DNA of 64,000 bases from Flectonema sp. DT1601 (lineage: Eukaryota > Euglenozoa > Diplonemea > Diplonemida > Diplonemidae): positions 62,001 through 126,000 of the forward strand of contig OZ025843.1 in assembly GCA_964019425.1 (NCBI GenBank). Direction: 5' to 3'. The first letter of the stretch is position 1. Each line of letters opens with the position of its first letter. The position numbers and the translations under genes are program-made. Shown piece by piece: positions 11,414-22,306 of this stretch. The notes below the pieces were generated by a model. The model was not told where the DNA came from. It did not search any database and saw only the letters and a program-made list of their open reading frames with translations.

Positions 11414-12122
11414 TGTACCCACTAGATTAGGGGGGAAAAGAAAATTATTTCTTTGCTATAATTATTTCCATTACATACTTGTTACAATTATTATTATTAA
11501 TTCGTCGGTGACATTAAGACAATCAGATTGGTTGTCTCGACGCAGGGACGAGCTCGCGGAATTTTAAGAAATCACAACCCAGAGTAGACCTAGCTGGGAT
11601 AAGGATTCTCAGGTGGAAAATAACGTTCACGGTCCTGGGACGCTACCAAAAGGTAGACACAGTTAGCCGGGAAATCCCCACGAATATGTAGGAGAATATT
11701 GGCCAAATAATTTACAAAATTATTCAGAATCCCTGAAACGAGGTGAATAAAGAAAAAAGTAATTTCCCGTGAAATTATTTTTTTAAAGATTCACTCGGAC
11801 GTCCCTTCGACAACCAATTTGGATTTTGGTTTTAATTTTATTTATTATTTTATATGATGTGCCTGACGAATAAAATTAGTAATCCATACAAGAGACTAAT
11901 CAAAAGTGCTTACTCAAAATAACAAAACCAAACCCCTTCCAGGAATGACATCGTGTAAATGAATGAGTTGAAACTAATAAAAGTCAGGCAAAAGAAATAA
12001 ACAGCATGAAGAGAGAGGGATATTGAGAACTGTTTTGTCACCGTGGAAACAGCGACAACATCACTACAGTACTCGCTGATACTTCGAATCTTACACTTAC
12101 AACATGACATACATGATTTGAT
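11414..12122. other. Spacer between copies 1 and 2
   Basis: No gene seen. A segment near 11640-11760 (CCGGGAAATC..GAAACGAGGTGAAT) weakly resembles 46970-47075. The last ~130 bp, beside copy 2, are the conserved 3' flank of the array genes (GTCACCGTGGAAACAGCGAC and onward). Confidence 0.5.
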
Positions 12123-13835
12123 TTACTTTATTGAAAGAACAAGCGGTTCAGGGAGTCCACTATCCATAAGCTCACGAAGTACATCAAAGTTGTCTCCCAT
12201 GGGGATTTCAGAAGCAAGACTTTTACTTAAGATGGCTACCGCAATACGGTTGAACTCATCCCACTTTCCAACATTCTCAAGTGCGTACATCCATTCTACT
12301 GGCTGCTCTTTGTTGTTAAGCAAGAGTTCATAAAGAATGTGAACCTTATTATTATGAAATATAGTCTGAAGGTGTACACGAGCCTCTGCTGTGTGCTTTA
12401 CTTGTTGATACAAACCTTCTTCTGATAACATAGCAACTCCCAACTGACAACTCGCCCGTTCCACAGCACACACCAAAAGAGAGAGATCCCCAACTACACT
12501 AAATCGCATGATGTTCGCACTTCCCAAGTCCCCACATACGAGTTCCCCAGATCCCATTCCAATATTTATTGATAGCGCACCGCCTTTCACAAACTGTTGA
12601 TAGGGTTCCAGCAGAGTCCACGCCGTGCCATTTATCGCAGCAGCAGCCTTCACACAGGCACCAGGATGCCCTCTTTGAGATCTCGAAGCTCCGAAATTCG
12701 CAAAAACGCGATCGCCGAGGAACAAGTCGAGTGTTCCTCTGTTTCGAATGATGACGTCAGAAGTTGAAGAGATCACATCTGATATGAGTGAGGAGAATGA
12801 TTGAACTGAACAGTTGAGAACAGACAGAGAATTCCGAACATTAGCAATCAGTAATGAAGCATTCATACTCTCGAATGAACGACTAATATTTATAGTACCC
12901 CCCTTCACAGATATCGATGAGACTGTTAGTACAGTTGACCCTAAACTACCGGAATGTGATGACCGACTATCAGAAATCACACTACCATCTTCAAAGGGAA
13001 AACATGACTGAGGCAAGTACGGTTTGTAAGTTCTCAGGTTGCATAATATCTTATCAAATGCTCCCTTCAGTTGTGTCGGAATCTCCACCTCTTCAAGCAA
13101 CTGTGACGCACTCTCCAAGTCAAACCTTGACAGTGACACTGCAATGAAATTAGCTGCTTCTATAGAGGCTAGTATGCGTTTCTTTTCTGCTATTGCTGAC
13201 GAAGCAAAGCCGCGAGTGCATAGAAAATCGATCAAGAAAATGCTCAGTAAGGTAAGAGCACGAGTCATTCCATATTGTAAGCTAACCTTACAAGGGAGAT
13301 TGTTACACTCGTACCTGATTCTGCGGAACTCTTGAGAGTATTCTCCCCATTCAAAATCGTATAAACCGTATCTAAAGACCTCTTCACCTTCTATAGCGAG
13401 TGTTGTTATAAAGACGAAGGCGATTACACTGTATGTCATCCCGACAGGCGTCTGACATGTGAGTAATATGTCAATAATCAACACATAAATTGGCCATAGT
13501 TGGATAGATTTCATAGCAGAGGCTTCGATTTCCATCAACGCAATTGCAATACATATCATCGTGCAGTATACTCCGATTAGTAAGTTTGTAGGTTGACATC
13601 TTAACCATACAAGCTTTAGTAATACAGTAATTTGGGCAAAAAGAAAGAGCAAGCTTGCAAAAAACAGCAGTATTCTCTTCTCATATGAAAAAAACAAGGA
13701 CGCCACACACAGTGGCAATCCTATCACTGATGTAAGGACAAGTATCTTCTTTCGAGTGATATCTATCTCCGTATCGCTCTCCTTGATGGCTCTATTAATG
13801 CATGAAGAGAACAAACAACAGTTCAGGTATTGCAT
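12123..13835 (-). CDS. Six-helix degenerate-cyclase protein, array copy 2
   Basis: 570 residues, beginning MQYLNCCLF. The membrane half differs from its neighbours, whereas the region from FASSAIAEKKRILASIE onward is nearly identical to them. Within the cyclase-like fold it carries the variant INGTAWTLLE where most copies have ITSKAGDLLE; only copy 11 shares this cassette. Its tail markers are KEQP and YALEN. The start codon lies 8 nt downstream of TTCCCCCTTATCTAG. No 34-nt hairpin occurs in its 3' flank. Confidence 0.78.
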   Translation of the reverse strand: MQYLNCCLFSSCINRAIKESDTEIDITRKKILVLTSVIGLPLCVASLFFSYEKRILLFFASLLFLFAQITVLLKLVWLRCQPTNLLIGVYCTMICIAIALMEIEASAMKSIQLWPIYVLIIDILLTCQTPVGMTYSVIAFVFITTLAIEGEEVFRYGLYDFEWGEYSQEFRRIRYECNNLPCKVSLQYGMTRALTLLSIFLIDFLCTRGFASSAIAEKKRILASIEAANFIAVSLSRFDLESASQLLEEVEIPTQLKGAFDKILCNLRTYKPYLPQSCFPFEDGSVISDSRSSHSGSLGSTVLTVSSISVKGGTINISRSFESMNASLLIANVRNSLSVLNCSVQSFSSLISDVISSTSDVIIRNRGTLDLFLGDRVFANFGASRSQRGHPGACVKAAAAINGTAWTLLEPYQQFVKGGALSINIGMGSGELVCGDLGSANIMRFSVVGDLSLLVCAVERASCQLGVAMLSEEGLYQQVKHTAEARVHLQTIFHNNKVHILYELLLNNKEQPVEWMYALENVGKWDEFNRIAVAILSKSLASEIPMGDNFDVLRELMDSGLPEPLVLSIK

Positions 13836-14064
13836 TGTATATACTAGATAAGGGGGAAAAGAAGATAATTTCTTTATTCTTAACCGAAACTAAAATATCA
13901 GCTTGAAACAATAAGATTTTTCGTCTAGGTTCACGGGAGGTAACTTAATACTATGATTAAATATAAAACAAGGCTAGGTTGACTGTCCCATGCCTAGGCC
14001 ACGTGAACGTAGTTGAGCACCTCTTTCCTTGCATGGCTTAATCCTTGAAGCAAGCATATGACTA

Positions 14065-14225
14065 CCCGTTCCACAGCACACACCAAAAAAGAGAGATCCC
14101 CAACTACACTAAATCGCATGATGTTCGCACTTCCCAAGTCCCCACATACGAGTTTCCCAGATCTCATTCCAATATTTATTGATAGCACACTGCCTTTCGT
14201 AAATTGTCGATAGGGTTCCAGCAGA
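14065..14225 (-). pseudogene. Fragment of an array gene (cyclase-like domain only)
   Basis: 161 bp match the part of the cyclase-like domain from PYRQFTKGSVLSINIGM to VVGDLSFLVCAVER. Both ends stop abruptly in unrelated sequence, so this is a truncated remnant rather than a gene. It keeps the array's strand. Confidence 0.8.
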
Positions 14226-15617
14226 ACATAGTCATCGTTTTCATTCAAGCATATTTATACAAAAAGACAGACAGAATTTATTCAGAAGAACAAAAATAAA
14301 TAACTTTGCGCGAGCGCCTGGACGGGTATCTCTAGTGCGGGTTTGCGGGTAAACAAAAGAGAATATATATCCTGTTTTACTGACCACAAGACGTTGTCGA
14401 ATCTGGTCATTCGGACCACGTACTATCAGGTTGAGCTTCCCATGCCCTGTAGTCCGTTACAACTTACATTAATTTAAAGTTAAAAGAAAAAAACAATTCT
14501 TATTTTTACTAGTTCGTAGCACACTACTAGCGCACTCTTTGTTATAAAAGGAAAAAGTACAACGCTTTGAGGATAAGACTAAAGTTCATTTACGAGGGCA
14601 GGTACAATGCGCACTTCTTTTGATGTGAAGTTAAGTCCGATTCGATTTTGTACGTAAAATACAAATGTATTGTATCATAAACAACATAACAATAATTTAA
14701 CATTAGTTCATAGATACAGTGACTAAAGGTAATATTAGAAAAAACTGTCAAAACAACTTAGCAGTGTTGAGCGACAGAGTCAAGTATTATTTGCAATGCT
14801 TCACGTGCCAGTGCGCTGAAATTGTGAAAGTTTATTTATCCTCACAGGCAGTAGGAGCAGCCATCAGTTCGCCTTGCAAGGTGACGATATTCATTCCTCT
14901 GCATACGACGGTATGTAGATTCCGATATCAAATCTCGAATACTAAATGTCCCACATTCAGGACATTCTGCAACGTTGAGCTGAAAAGGTTTTTTGCTACT
15001 ACTGAAGTCTCAGACGAGACTGATTTGTGTTCGTCTATCCACCTGACTGCATAGCTCTGGGTAGAACTTCCTTGCTCTCTGTGCATCTACGGGTTTAGCA
15101 TCCATCCCACTCGTTCATTACCTCATTCCTCACGCCAAAATGTCATTTTCTGGTCTGGTTAACAATAAGAATAAATTAAATATTTAACAAAAATTCCAAA
15201 GACAAGTACATCTCTTGAAGTTATCGAACCAAAGAAGAAGGAATCAGTATTTTGTGTAAATGAATGGGTTGAAATTAATAAGAATTCTGTTGCTTATTCA
15301 TTCTCCATTTTCATCGTACTGTTACTAGAGGAACACCATTGTTATAATTTGCATAATATTGGGACCCGGAGGGTGGTTTTTGTTAAGACCACAACCCCTC
15401 CATTAATTCATTTCATACTTAAAAGATGGTCGTTTGTTTTGAACAGTATTCTTTTTGTATTCAAAAGCAGTTTGACAGAAAGAAAAACAGAAAAAAAGGC
15501 ATGAAGAGAGAGGGATATTGAGAACTGTTTTGTCACCGTGGAAACAGCGACAACATCACTACAGTACTCGCTGATACTTCGAATCTTACACTTACAACAT
15601 GACATACATGATTTGAT
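14226..15617. other. Spacer with a 265-bp dispersed repeat and array 3' flank
   Basis: No gene seen. Positions 14371-14635 match 46171-46433 (GTTGTCGAATCTGGT, CATGCCCTGTAGTCCGTTACAACTTA, CACTTCTTTTGATGTGAAGTTA). From about 15300 rightward lies the conserved 3' flank of copy 3. Confidence 0.55.
15368..15401 (-). other. Conserved 3'-flank hairpin, copy 3
   Basis: A 34-nt inverted repeat in which GGAGGG and TGGT pair with CCCTCC and ACCA around a TTTTGTTAAG loop. It lies 217 nt downstream of the copy 3 stop. Seven array genes carry it at nearly the same distance; a role in 3'-end processing or mRNA stability is a guess. Confidence 0.55.
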
Positions 15618-17324
15618 TTACTTTATTGAAAGAACAAGCGGTTCAGGGAGCCCACTATCCATAAGCTCACGAAGTACATCAAACTTGTCTCCGGCGGGGA
15701 TTTCAGAAGCAAGACTTTTACTTAACATGGCTACCGCAATACGGTTGAACTCATCCCACTTTCCAACATTCTCAAGTTCGTACATCCATTCTGCTGGTTC
15801 CTCGTTGTTGTCAAGCAAGAGTTCATAAAGAATGTGAACCTTATTATTATGAAATATAGTCTGAAGGTGTACACGAGCCTCTGCTGTGTGCTTTACTTGT
15901 TGATACAAACCTTCTTCTGATAACATAGCAACTCCCAACTGACAACTCGCCCGTTCCACAGCACACACCAAAAGAGAGAGATCCCCAACTACACTAAATC
16001 GCATGATGTTCGCACTTCCCAAGTCCCCACATACGAGTTTCCCAGATCCCATTCCAATATTTATTGATAGCGCACCGCCTTTCATAAACTGTTGATAGCG
16101 TTCCAGCAGAGCCCTTGCCTTGCTGGTTATCGCAGCAGCAGCCTTCACACAGGCATCAGGATGCCCTCTTTGAGATCTCGAAGCTCCGAAATTCGCAAAA
16201 ACGCGATCGCCGAGGAACAAGTCGAGTGTTCCTCTGTTTCGAATGATGGCTTCAGAAGTTGAAGAGATCACATCTGATATGAGTGAGGAGAATGATTGAA
16301 CTGAACAGTTGAGAACAGACAGAGAATTCCGAACATTAGCAATCAGTAATGAAGCATGCATACTCTCGAATGAACGACTAATATTTACAACACTCCTCGC
16401 AGATACCGATGAGGCTGTTAGTGAAGCTGATCCTAAACTACTGGAATGTGATGACCGACTATCAGGAATCACAATATCATCTTCAAAAGGAAAACATGAC
16501 TGAGGCAAGTACGGTTTGTAAGTTCTCAGGTTGCATAATATCTTATCAAATGCTCCCTTCAGTTGTGTCGGAATCTCCACCTCTTCAAGCAACTGTGACG
16601 CACTCTCCAAGTCAAACCTTGACAGTGACACTGCAATGTAATTAGCTGCTTCTATAGAGGCTAGTATGCGTTTCTTTTCTGCTATTGCTGCCGAGGCAAA
16701 GCCGCGAGTGCATAGAAAATCAACCATGAAAATGCACAGTAAGGCAACAGCACGACTTAATCCGTCTATAAGAGGATCTCTACAAGGGAGATTGTCACAT
16801 TGGTACTTGGATCTGCGGAACTCTTGAGAGTTGTCTCCCCATTCAAAATCGAATAAACCGTATCTGAAGACCCTTTCACCTTCCGTAGCGAGTATTAAAA
16901 AAATGACGAAGGCGATTACACTATGCGTCATTCTGACAGGCGTCTGACATGCAAGCAATATGTCAATTATCAATACGAACATTGGCCATAATTGGATGGT
17001 TTCCATTGCAGAGCCATCGATTTCCAACAACGCAATTCCGATACTTGTCATCGCACAGAAAACTCCGATTAGTAAGTCTGTAGCTTGACCTCGATACCAT
17101 ACGAGATGTAGTAACGTTGGGATTTTGGCAAAAAAAAACAGTATGCAAGCAACAAAGACCAGTATTCTCGTCCCATATGTTAAGTATGCAGTTAATGCAG
17201 TAAGAGGCAATCCTATCACCGATGAAAGGATAAGTGACTTTTTTCGAGTGATATCTATCTCCGTATCGCTCTCCTTGATGGCTCTGTTATAACACGAAGA
17301 GAACAAACAACTCAGGGATTGCAT
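15618..17324 (-). CDS. Six-helix degenerate-cyclase protein, array copy 3
   Basis: 568 residues, MQSLSCLFSSCYNRAIKE. Its Ser-rich linker is the SLTASSVSARSVV type also present in copies 6 and 11 and in the broken copy at 20603-21505, although its membrane half differs from theirs. The tail reads DNNEEPAEWMYELEN. The start is the ATG at 17324, 8 nt after a CTTTTCCCCCCCCGTTATCTAG acceptor; the in-frame GTG further upstream would lie on the far side of that AG. Confidence 0.78.
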   Translation of the reverse strand: MQSLSCLFSSCYNRAIKESDTEIDITRKKSLILSSVIGLPLTALTAYLTYGTRILVFVACILFFFAKIPTLLHLVWYRGQATDLLIGVFCAMTSIGIALLEIDGSAMETIQLWPMFVLIIDILLACQTPVRMTHSVIAFVIFLILATEGERVFRYGLFDFEWGDNSQEFRRSKYQCDNLPCRDPLIDGLSRAVALLCIFMVDFLCTRGFASAAIAEKKRILASIEAANYIAVSLSRFDLESASQLLEEVEIPTQLKGAFDKILCNLRTYKPYLPQSCFPFEDDIVIPDSRSSHSSSLGSASLTASSVSARSVVNISRSFESMHASLLIANVRNSLSVLNCSVQSFSSLISDVISSTSEAIIRNRGTLDLFLGDRVFANFGASRSQRGHPDACVKAAAAITSKARALLERYQQFMKGGALSINIGMGSGKLVCGDLGSANIMRFSVVGDLSLLVCAVERASCQLGVAMLSEEGLYQQVKHTAEARVHLQTIFHNNKVHILYELLLDNNEEPAEWMYELENVGKWDEFNRIAVAMLSKSLASEIPAGDKFDVLRELMDSGLPEPLVLSIK

Positions 17325-18633
17325 TGTACTCACTAGATAACGGGGGGGGAAAAGATGATAATTGATTTACCACAATTATTAATGTTTATCAACTTATTTA
17401 AGTCAGGGAAGTCAAGCTATTCAACGTCTCTGTTCCGGGGGGTAAATAAATACTGTATTATCAAGCTCAAAATACCAACAATTTCTCCGACAATTTTGAC
17501 TGTCAGCGGCAGCGTAGTAATGACTGCAAATAAATAAATTAGTAACGCAGCTGGAGGTGACGTGAACATAGTTGAGCACTTGTTACCGTAATAGTCTTTT
17601 ATAAAACTTATCACTAACCAAGACGTCACCAGAAGACTTAACTAACGAACACCAGGGAGGATTTAATAAGATACGAAAGATCTATCTGGGAAAAATACTG
17701 CAGGTATTTGAACAAAAATAAAAACAATAAAAGGACCGTCACCATAAAACCCGGCATCGTAACATTTGCTATGTTTCTTTAGTGTAGGCCACGTGAATGT
17801 AGTTGAGCACCTCTTGTGTACGCTACCGCCGAACAGTGAAAAACAGCTATAAATTAAAATAAACGCGTAAAATAAAAACAACGGTTAACAGTGGATGTAC
17901 CCGGCGTAAGGCTTTCCTTCTTACTACTCGAGTCTTCAGCGGTCCACCCGTCGTTAGTAGCGTAGGGAAAGACGAGCTCCAGCATGGGGGACGGCTTTTG
18001 TCACTAACCGTGAAAACCGGTATTGATGATACGCGAATCGTATTAAAAGTTGTTTAAGATGACGAAACAAGTCACGAAATATTTAACGTAGCACATCTTT
18101 CTACTAGTAAACAACTTAAAACAAAAAGGAAAACGTGATAACCCGCAAAGACGGTCAACAACCGGTAAGTGTAAAAGTACTCCACACTCCAGATTCCGCA
18201 AAACTATGGCAAAGGCTTCTCTTAGTGTTCAGTTTTGGTGGCAAATTACCTAAATGAAATTTGGAAACTCATTACTTCCTCCCCATGTCAAAATGTCATT
18301 TTCTGCAGTCTGGTTAGTTATAAAAATAAAATAAAAAATTTAAGCAACCGAAGAAGAGCTCAGAACTTCTAAAGAAAGAATTTGAATTTCCGTCATCAAT
18401 ACAAGAGACCAACCACACTAATCCGTGTTGCGTCATTATAATATAATGCTTGCTCAAAAAAACAAAACTAAATCCTTTCCAAAAATAAAATATCGTGTAA
18501 ATGAATGGGTTGAAACTAATAAGACCTTCCTTGTTTATTTTTTTTTTGTCACCGTGGAAACAGCGACAACATCACTACAGTACTCGCTGATACTTCGAAT
18601 CTTACACTTACAACATGACATACATGATTTGAT
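17325..18633. other. 1.3-kb spacer between copy 3 and a broken copy
   Basis: No gene seen. A short motif, roughly CACGTGAAC(A/G)TAGTTGAGCACCT, appears at 17561, at 17786 and again at 13999. The end next to the broken copy holds the usual array 3' flank but lacks the 34-nt hairpin. Confidence 0.5.
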
Positions 18634-20315
18634 TTACTTTATTGAAAGAACAAGCGGTTCAGGGAGTCCACTGTCCATAAGCTCACGAAGTACATCAAAC
18701 TTGTCTCCGGTGGGGATTTCAGAAGCAAGACTTTTACTTAAGATGGCTACCGCAATACGGTTGAACTCATCCCACTTTCCAACATTCTCAAGTTCGTACA
18801 TCCATTCTACTGGTTCCTCGTTGTTGTTAAGCAAGAGTTCATAAAGAATGTGAACCTTATTATTATGAAATATAGTCTGAAGGTGTACACGAGCCTCTGC
18901 TGTGTGCTTTACTTGTTGATACAAACCTTCTTCTGATAACATAGCAACTCCCAACTGACAACTCGCCCGTTCCACAGCACACACCAAAAGAGAGAGATCC
19001 CCAACTACACTAAATCACATGATGTTCGCACTTCCCAAGTCCCCACATACGAGTTTCCCAGATCCCATTCCAATATTTATTGATAGCGCACCGCCTTTCG
19101 TAAACTGTTGATAGGGTTCCAGCAGAGCCCCCGCCTTGCTGGTTATCGCAGCAGCAGCCTTCACACAGGCACCAGGATGCCCTCTTTGAGATCTCGAAGC
19201 TCCGAAATTCGCAAAAACGCGATCGCCGAGGAACAAGTCGAGTGTTCCTCTGTTTCGAATGATGACGTCAGAAGTTGAAGAGATCACATCCGATATGAGT
19301 GAGGAGAATGATTGAACTGAACAGTTGAGAACAGTAATGAAGCATTCATACTCTCGAATGAACGACTAATATTTACAACACTCTCCCTCACAGATATCGA
19401 CGAGGCTGCTAGTATAGTTGATCCTAAACTACTGCAAAGTGATGACTGATCATCAGGAATCACAATACTATCTTCAAAGGGAAGACATGACTGAGGCAAG
19501 TACGGTTTGTAAGTTCTCAGGTTGCATAATATCTTATCAAATGCTCCCTTCAGTTGTGTCGGAATCTCCACCTCTTCAAGCAACCGTGACGCACTCTCCA
19601 AGTCAAACCTTGACAGTGACACTGCAATGTAATTAGCTGCTTCTATAGAGGCTAGTATGCGTTTCTTTTCTGCTATTGCTGACGAGGCAAAGCCGCGAGT
19701 ACATACAAAATCGATCAAGAAAATGCTCATTAAAACAGAAAAACGATTCACTCCTTCCATAATGGGTTCCCTGCAAGGCAGATTATCACACTCGCACTTG
19801 ATTCTGCGAAACTCTTGAGAGTTCTCTCCCCAGTCAAAATCGTATAAACCGTACCTGAAGATGTTTTCACCTTGTACAACGAGTGTTAAAAAAATGACGA
19901 AGGCGATTACACTGTATGTCATTTTGTTAGGCGTCTGACATGTAAGCAATATGTCAATTATCAATACGTAAACTGGCCATGTCTGGAAGGTTCTCATCAT
20001 AGATCCATTGATTTCCATCAACGCAATTCCGATACATATCAACGTGCAGAATGCCCCAATTACTAAGTCTGTAGCTTGACCTCGATACCATACAAGATAT
20101 AGTAACGTTGGGATCAGGGCAAAAAGATACAGCACGCATGCAGCAAAGAGCAGCATTCTCTTCTCATATGTTACTAACCCAGACACCGCAGTGATAGGTA
20201 TACCTATCACTGATGTAAGGATAAGTATCTTCTTTCGAGTGATATCTATTGCTGTATCGCTCTCCTTGATGACTCTATTAAAACACGAAGAGAACAACCA
20301 ACTTAGGGATTGCAT
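18634..20315 (-). pseudogene. Array copy broken by a 28-bp deletion and a nonsense codon
   Basis: Full-length copy by alignment, with a normal start (MQSLSWLFSSCFNRVIKE) and a TTCCCCTTATCTAG-type acceptor. A 28-bp deletion near 19336, relative to all other copies, shifts the frame at NASLL within the cyclase-like fold. At 19015-19017 the CGA of MRFSVV is TGA. Apart from these lesions it stays very similar to intact copies, so the damage is recent. It could still donate sequence by gene conversion. Confidence 0.85.
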
Positions 20316-20344
20316 TGTATATACTAGATAAGGGGAAAGAAGAT

Positions 20345-20550
20345 AATATGTACAAAATTATTATTATAATGAAGTAAAGATTTTACTTATTTATCGAAGT
20401 CAGAGAAGTTTCTTTTTGCTGTCAACGATTCTTGTCTGCACTGTTCTTGTATCTCATTTAGGTGTGCTCTGTTGTGGAAGTGGTTGAGCGTCAAGATCAG
20501 CGACTTAAATCTGATTGTTAACAACAGGTGGAAAACTATTCATATTACTT
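20345..20550. repeat. Array-associated spacer module, copy 1
   Basis: A ~200-bp block (TGTACAAAATTATTATTATAATG..CTGTCAACGATTCTTGTCTG..AACAACAGGTGGAAAACTATTC) found again at about 24924 and 28100. It marks the units in which array genes were duplicated. No ORF or RNA gene is evident. Confidence 0.65.
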
Positions 20551-20602
20551 TCACGCTCCACTTTCTTACTAACCTTGGATAAAGGCTTTTTGTTCTTCTT
20601 AG

Positions 20603-21505
20603 AAACTACACTAAATCGCATGATGTTCGCACTTCCCAAGTCCCCACATACGAGTTCCCCAGATCCCATTCCAATATTTACTGATAGCGCACCGCCTTTC
20701 GTAAACTGTTGATAGCGTTCCAGCAGATCCCCCGCCTTGCTGGTTATCGCAGCAGCAGCCTTCACACAGGCACCAGGATGCCCTCTTTGAGATCTCGAAG
20801 CTCCGAAATTCGCAAAAACGCGATCGCCGAGGAACAAGTCGAGTGTTCCTCTGTTTCGAATGATGACGTCAGAAGTTGAAGAGATCACATCTGATATGAG
20901 TGAGGAGAATGATTGAACTGAACAGTTGAGAACAGACAGAGAATTCCGAACATTAGCAACTAGTAATGAAGCATTCATACTCTCGAATGAACGACCAATA
21001 TTTACAACACTCCTCGCAGATACCGATGAGGCTGTTAGTGAAGCTGATCCTAAACTACTGGAATGTGATGACCGACTATCAGAAATCACACTACCATCTT
21101 CAAAAGGAAAACATGACTGAGGCAAGTACGGCTTGTAAGTTCTCAGGTTGCATAATATCTTATCAAATGCTCCCTTCAGTTGTGTCGGATGGCGACCGTA
21201 GGTTTGCTTTTTTGCATGTGATCGGATAGAATAGGGCTCCGTGTTTTGTCCATCAGGTGTTTGCTCCCGGATACAGATTGTCGTACACAACTTCTTTGAA
21301 GAAAAATAAGTCGTAGAGATGCTTAGGGATTTGGATTCAACAAAGAGCAGTACACATACAATATAAATGCGGTCAATATACTAAGAGGCAATCCCATCAA
21401 CGACGTAAGGATAAGTGACTTCTTTCGAGTGATATCTATCTCCGTATCGCTCTCCTTGATAGATCTACTATAACACGAAGAAAACAACCAAGTAAGGGAT
21501 TGCAT
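20603..21505 (-). pseudogene. Rearranged array copy, two pieces around foreign sequence
   Basis: The first piece (21362-21505) encodes MQSLTWLFSSCYSRSIKE through the first helix. About 170 bp of unrelated sequence follow. The second piece (20603-21189) runs from PTQLKGAFDKILCNLRTYKPYLPQSC to NIMRFSVV, then enters unrelated sequence. Helices 2-6 and the C-terminal ~120 residues are missing. The linker is of the SVSARSVV type. It cannot encode a normal family member. Confidence 0.85.
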
Positions 21506-22306
21506 TGTACTATCTTGATAACGGGGTGAAGCTTTGACAATGTAAAAACAGTAACAACTTGGTATTAACCCTAGAAAAAGAGGCAAAAAGAATTGGCTTT
21601 AACTTCAACTATACAGAAAATAATGATATAACACTGTGATTTTTTGTTTGTGCACGAAACCGTGAACCGACTTAAACTGATAAAGCTAAAGGAGGTTTAC
21701 GTGTGCTGCCAACATTCTTTTTCGTTCTTACAATACTTGTTAAATGCAAAAAAAAACCCTAGCTTTTAGTTGGAATACCTCTCACTTCGTAGTCGAACCA
21801 TTTAGGTTCTGTTCGTTTGTATTTGGCAGAATGTTAAGAGAAGGAATTCCACTATCTGTGTTGCGACATTATTATTATCACCTGAAAAATACATTAAAAG
21901 TGTTTAATCAAAAATCAAAAAAACAATCTCTTCCAGGAAAGACATCGTGTAAATGAATGGGTTGAAATTAATAAAAGCTTCTTATTTTCCTTTTCTATAA
22001 GCACGTACTGTTGCTAGAAGAACACCATTGTTTTTATTTGCTCAATATTGGGACCCGGAGGGTGGTTTTTGTTAAGACCACAACCCCTCCATTAATTCAT
22101 TTCATACTTAAAAGATGGTCGTTTGTTTTGAACAGTATTCTTTTTGTATTCAAAAGCAGTTTGACAGAAACAAAAAACAGAAAACAGCATGAAGAGAGAG
22201 GGATATTGAGAATTGCTTTTGTCACCGTGGAAACAGCGACAACATCACTACAGTACTCGCTGATACTTCGAATCTTACACTTACAACATGACATACATGA
22301 TTTGAT
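21506..22306. other. Spacer upstream of the rearranged copy and 3' flank of copy 4
   Basis: Next to the start of the rearranged copy lies the recurring GGGGTGAAGCTTTGACAATG block. The right ~320 bp are the conserved array 3' flank, including the hairpin annotated separately. No other gene seen. Confidence 0.5.
22057..22090 (-). other. Conserved 3'-flank hairpin, copy 4
   Basis: Same 34-nt inverted repeat as at 15368, again 217 nt beyond the gene's stop. Confidence 0.55.

Noticed and set aside
15408-15605. Conserved short ORF MSCCKCKIRSISEYC.. after array genes
   Set aside because: It lies just past the stop and is conserved together with the whole non-coding 3' flank; no separate acceptor or changed codon pattern supports it.
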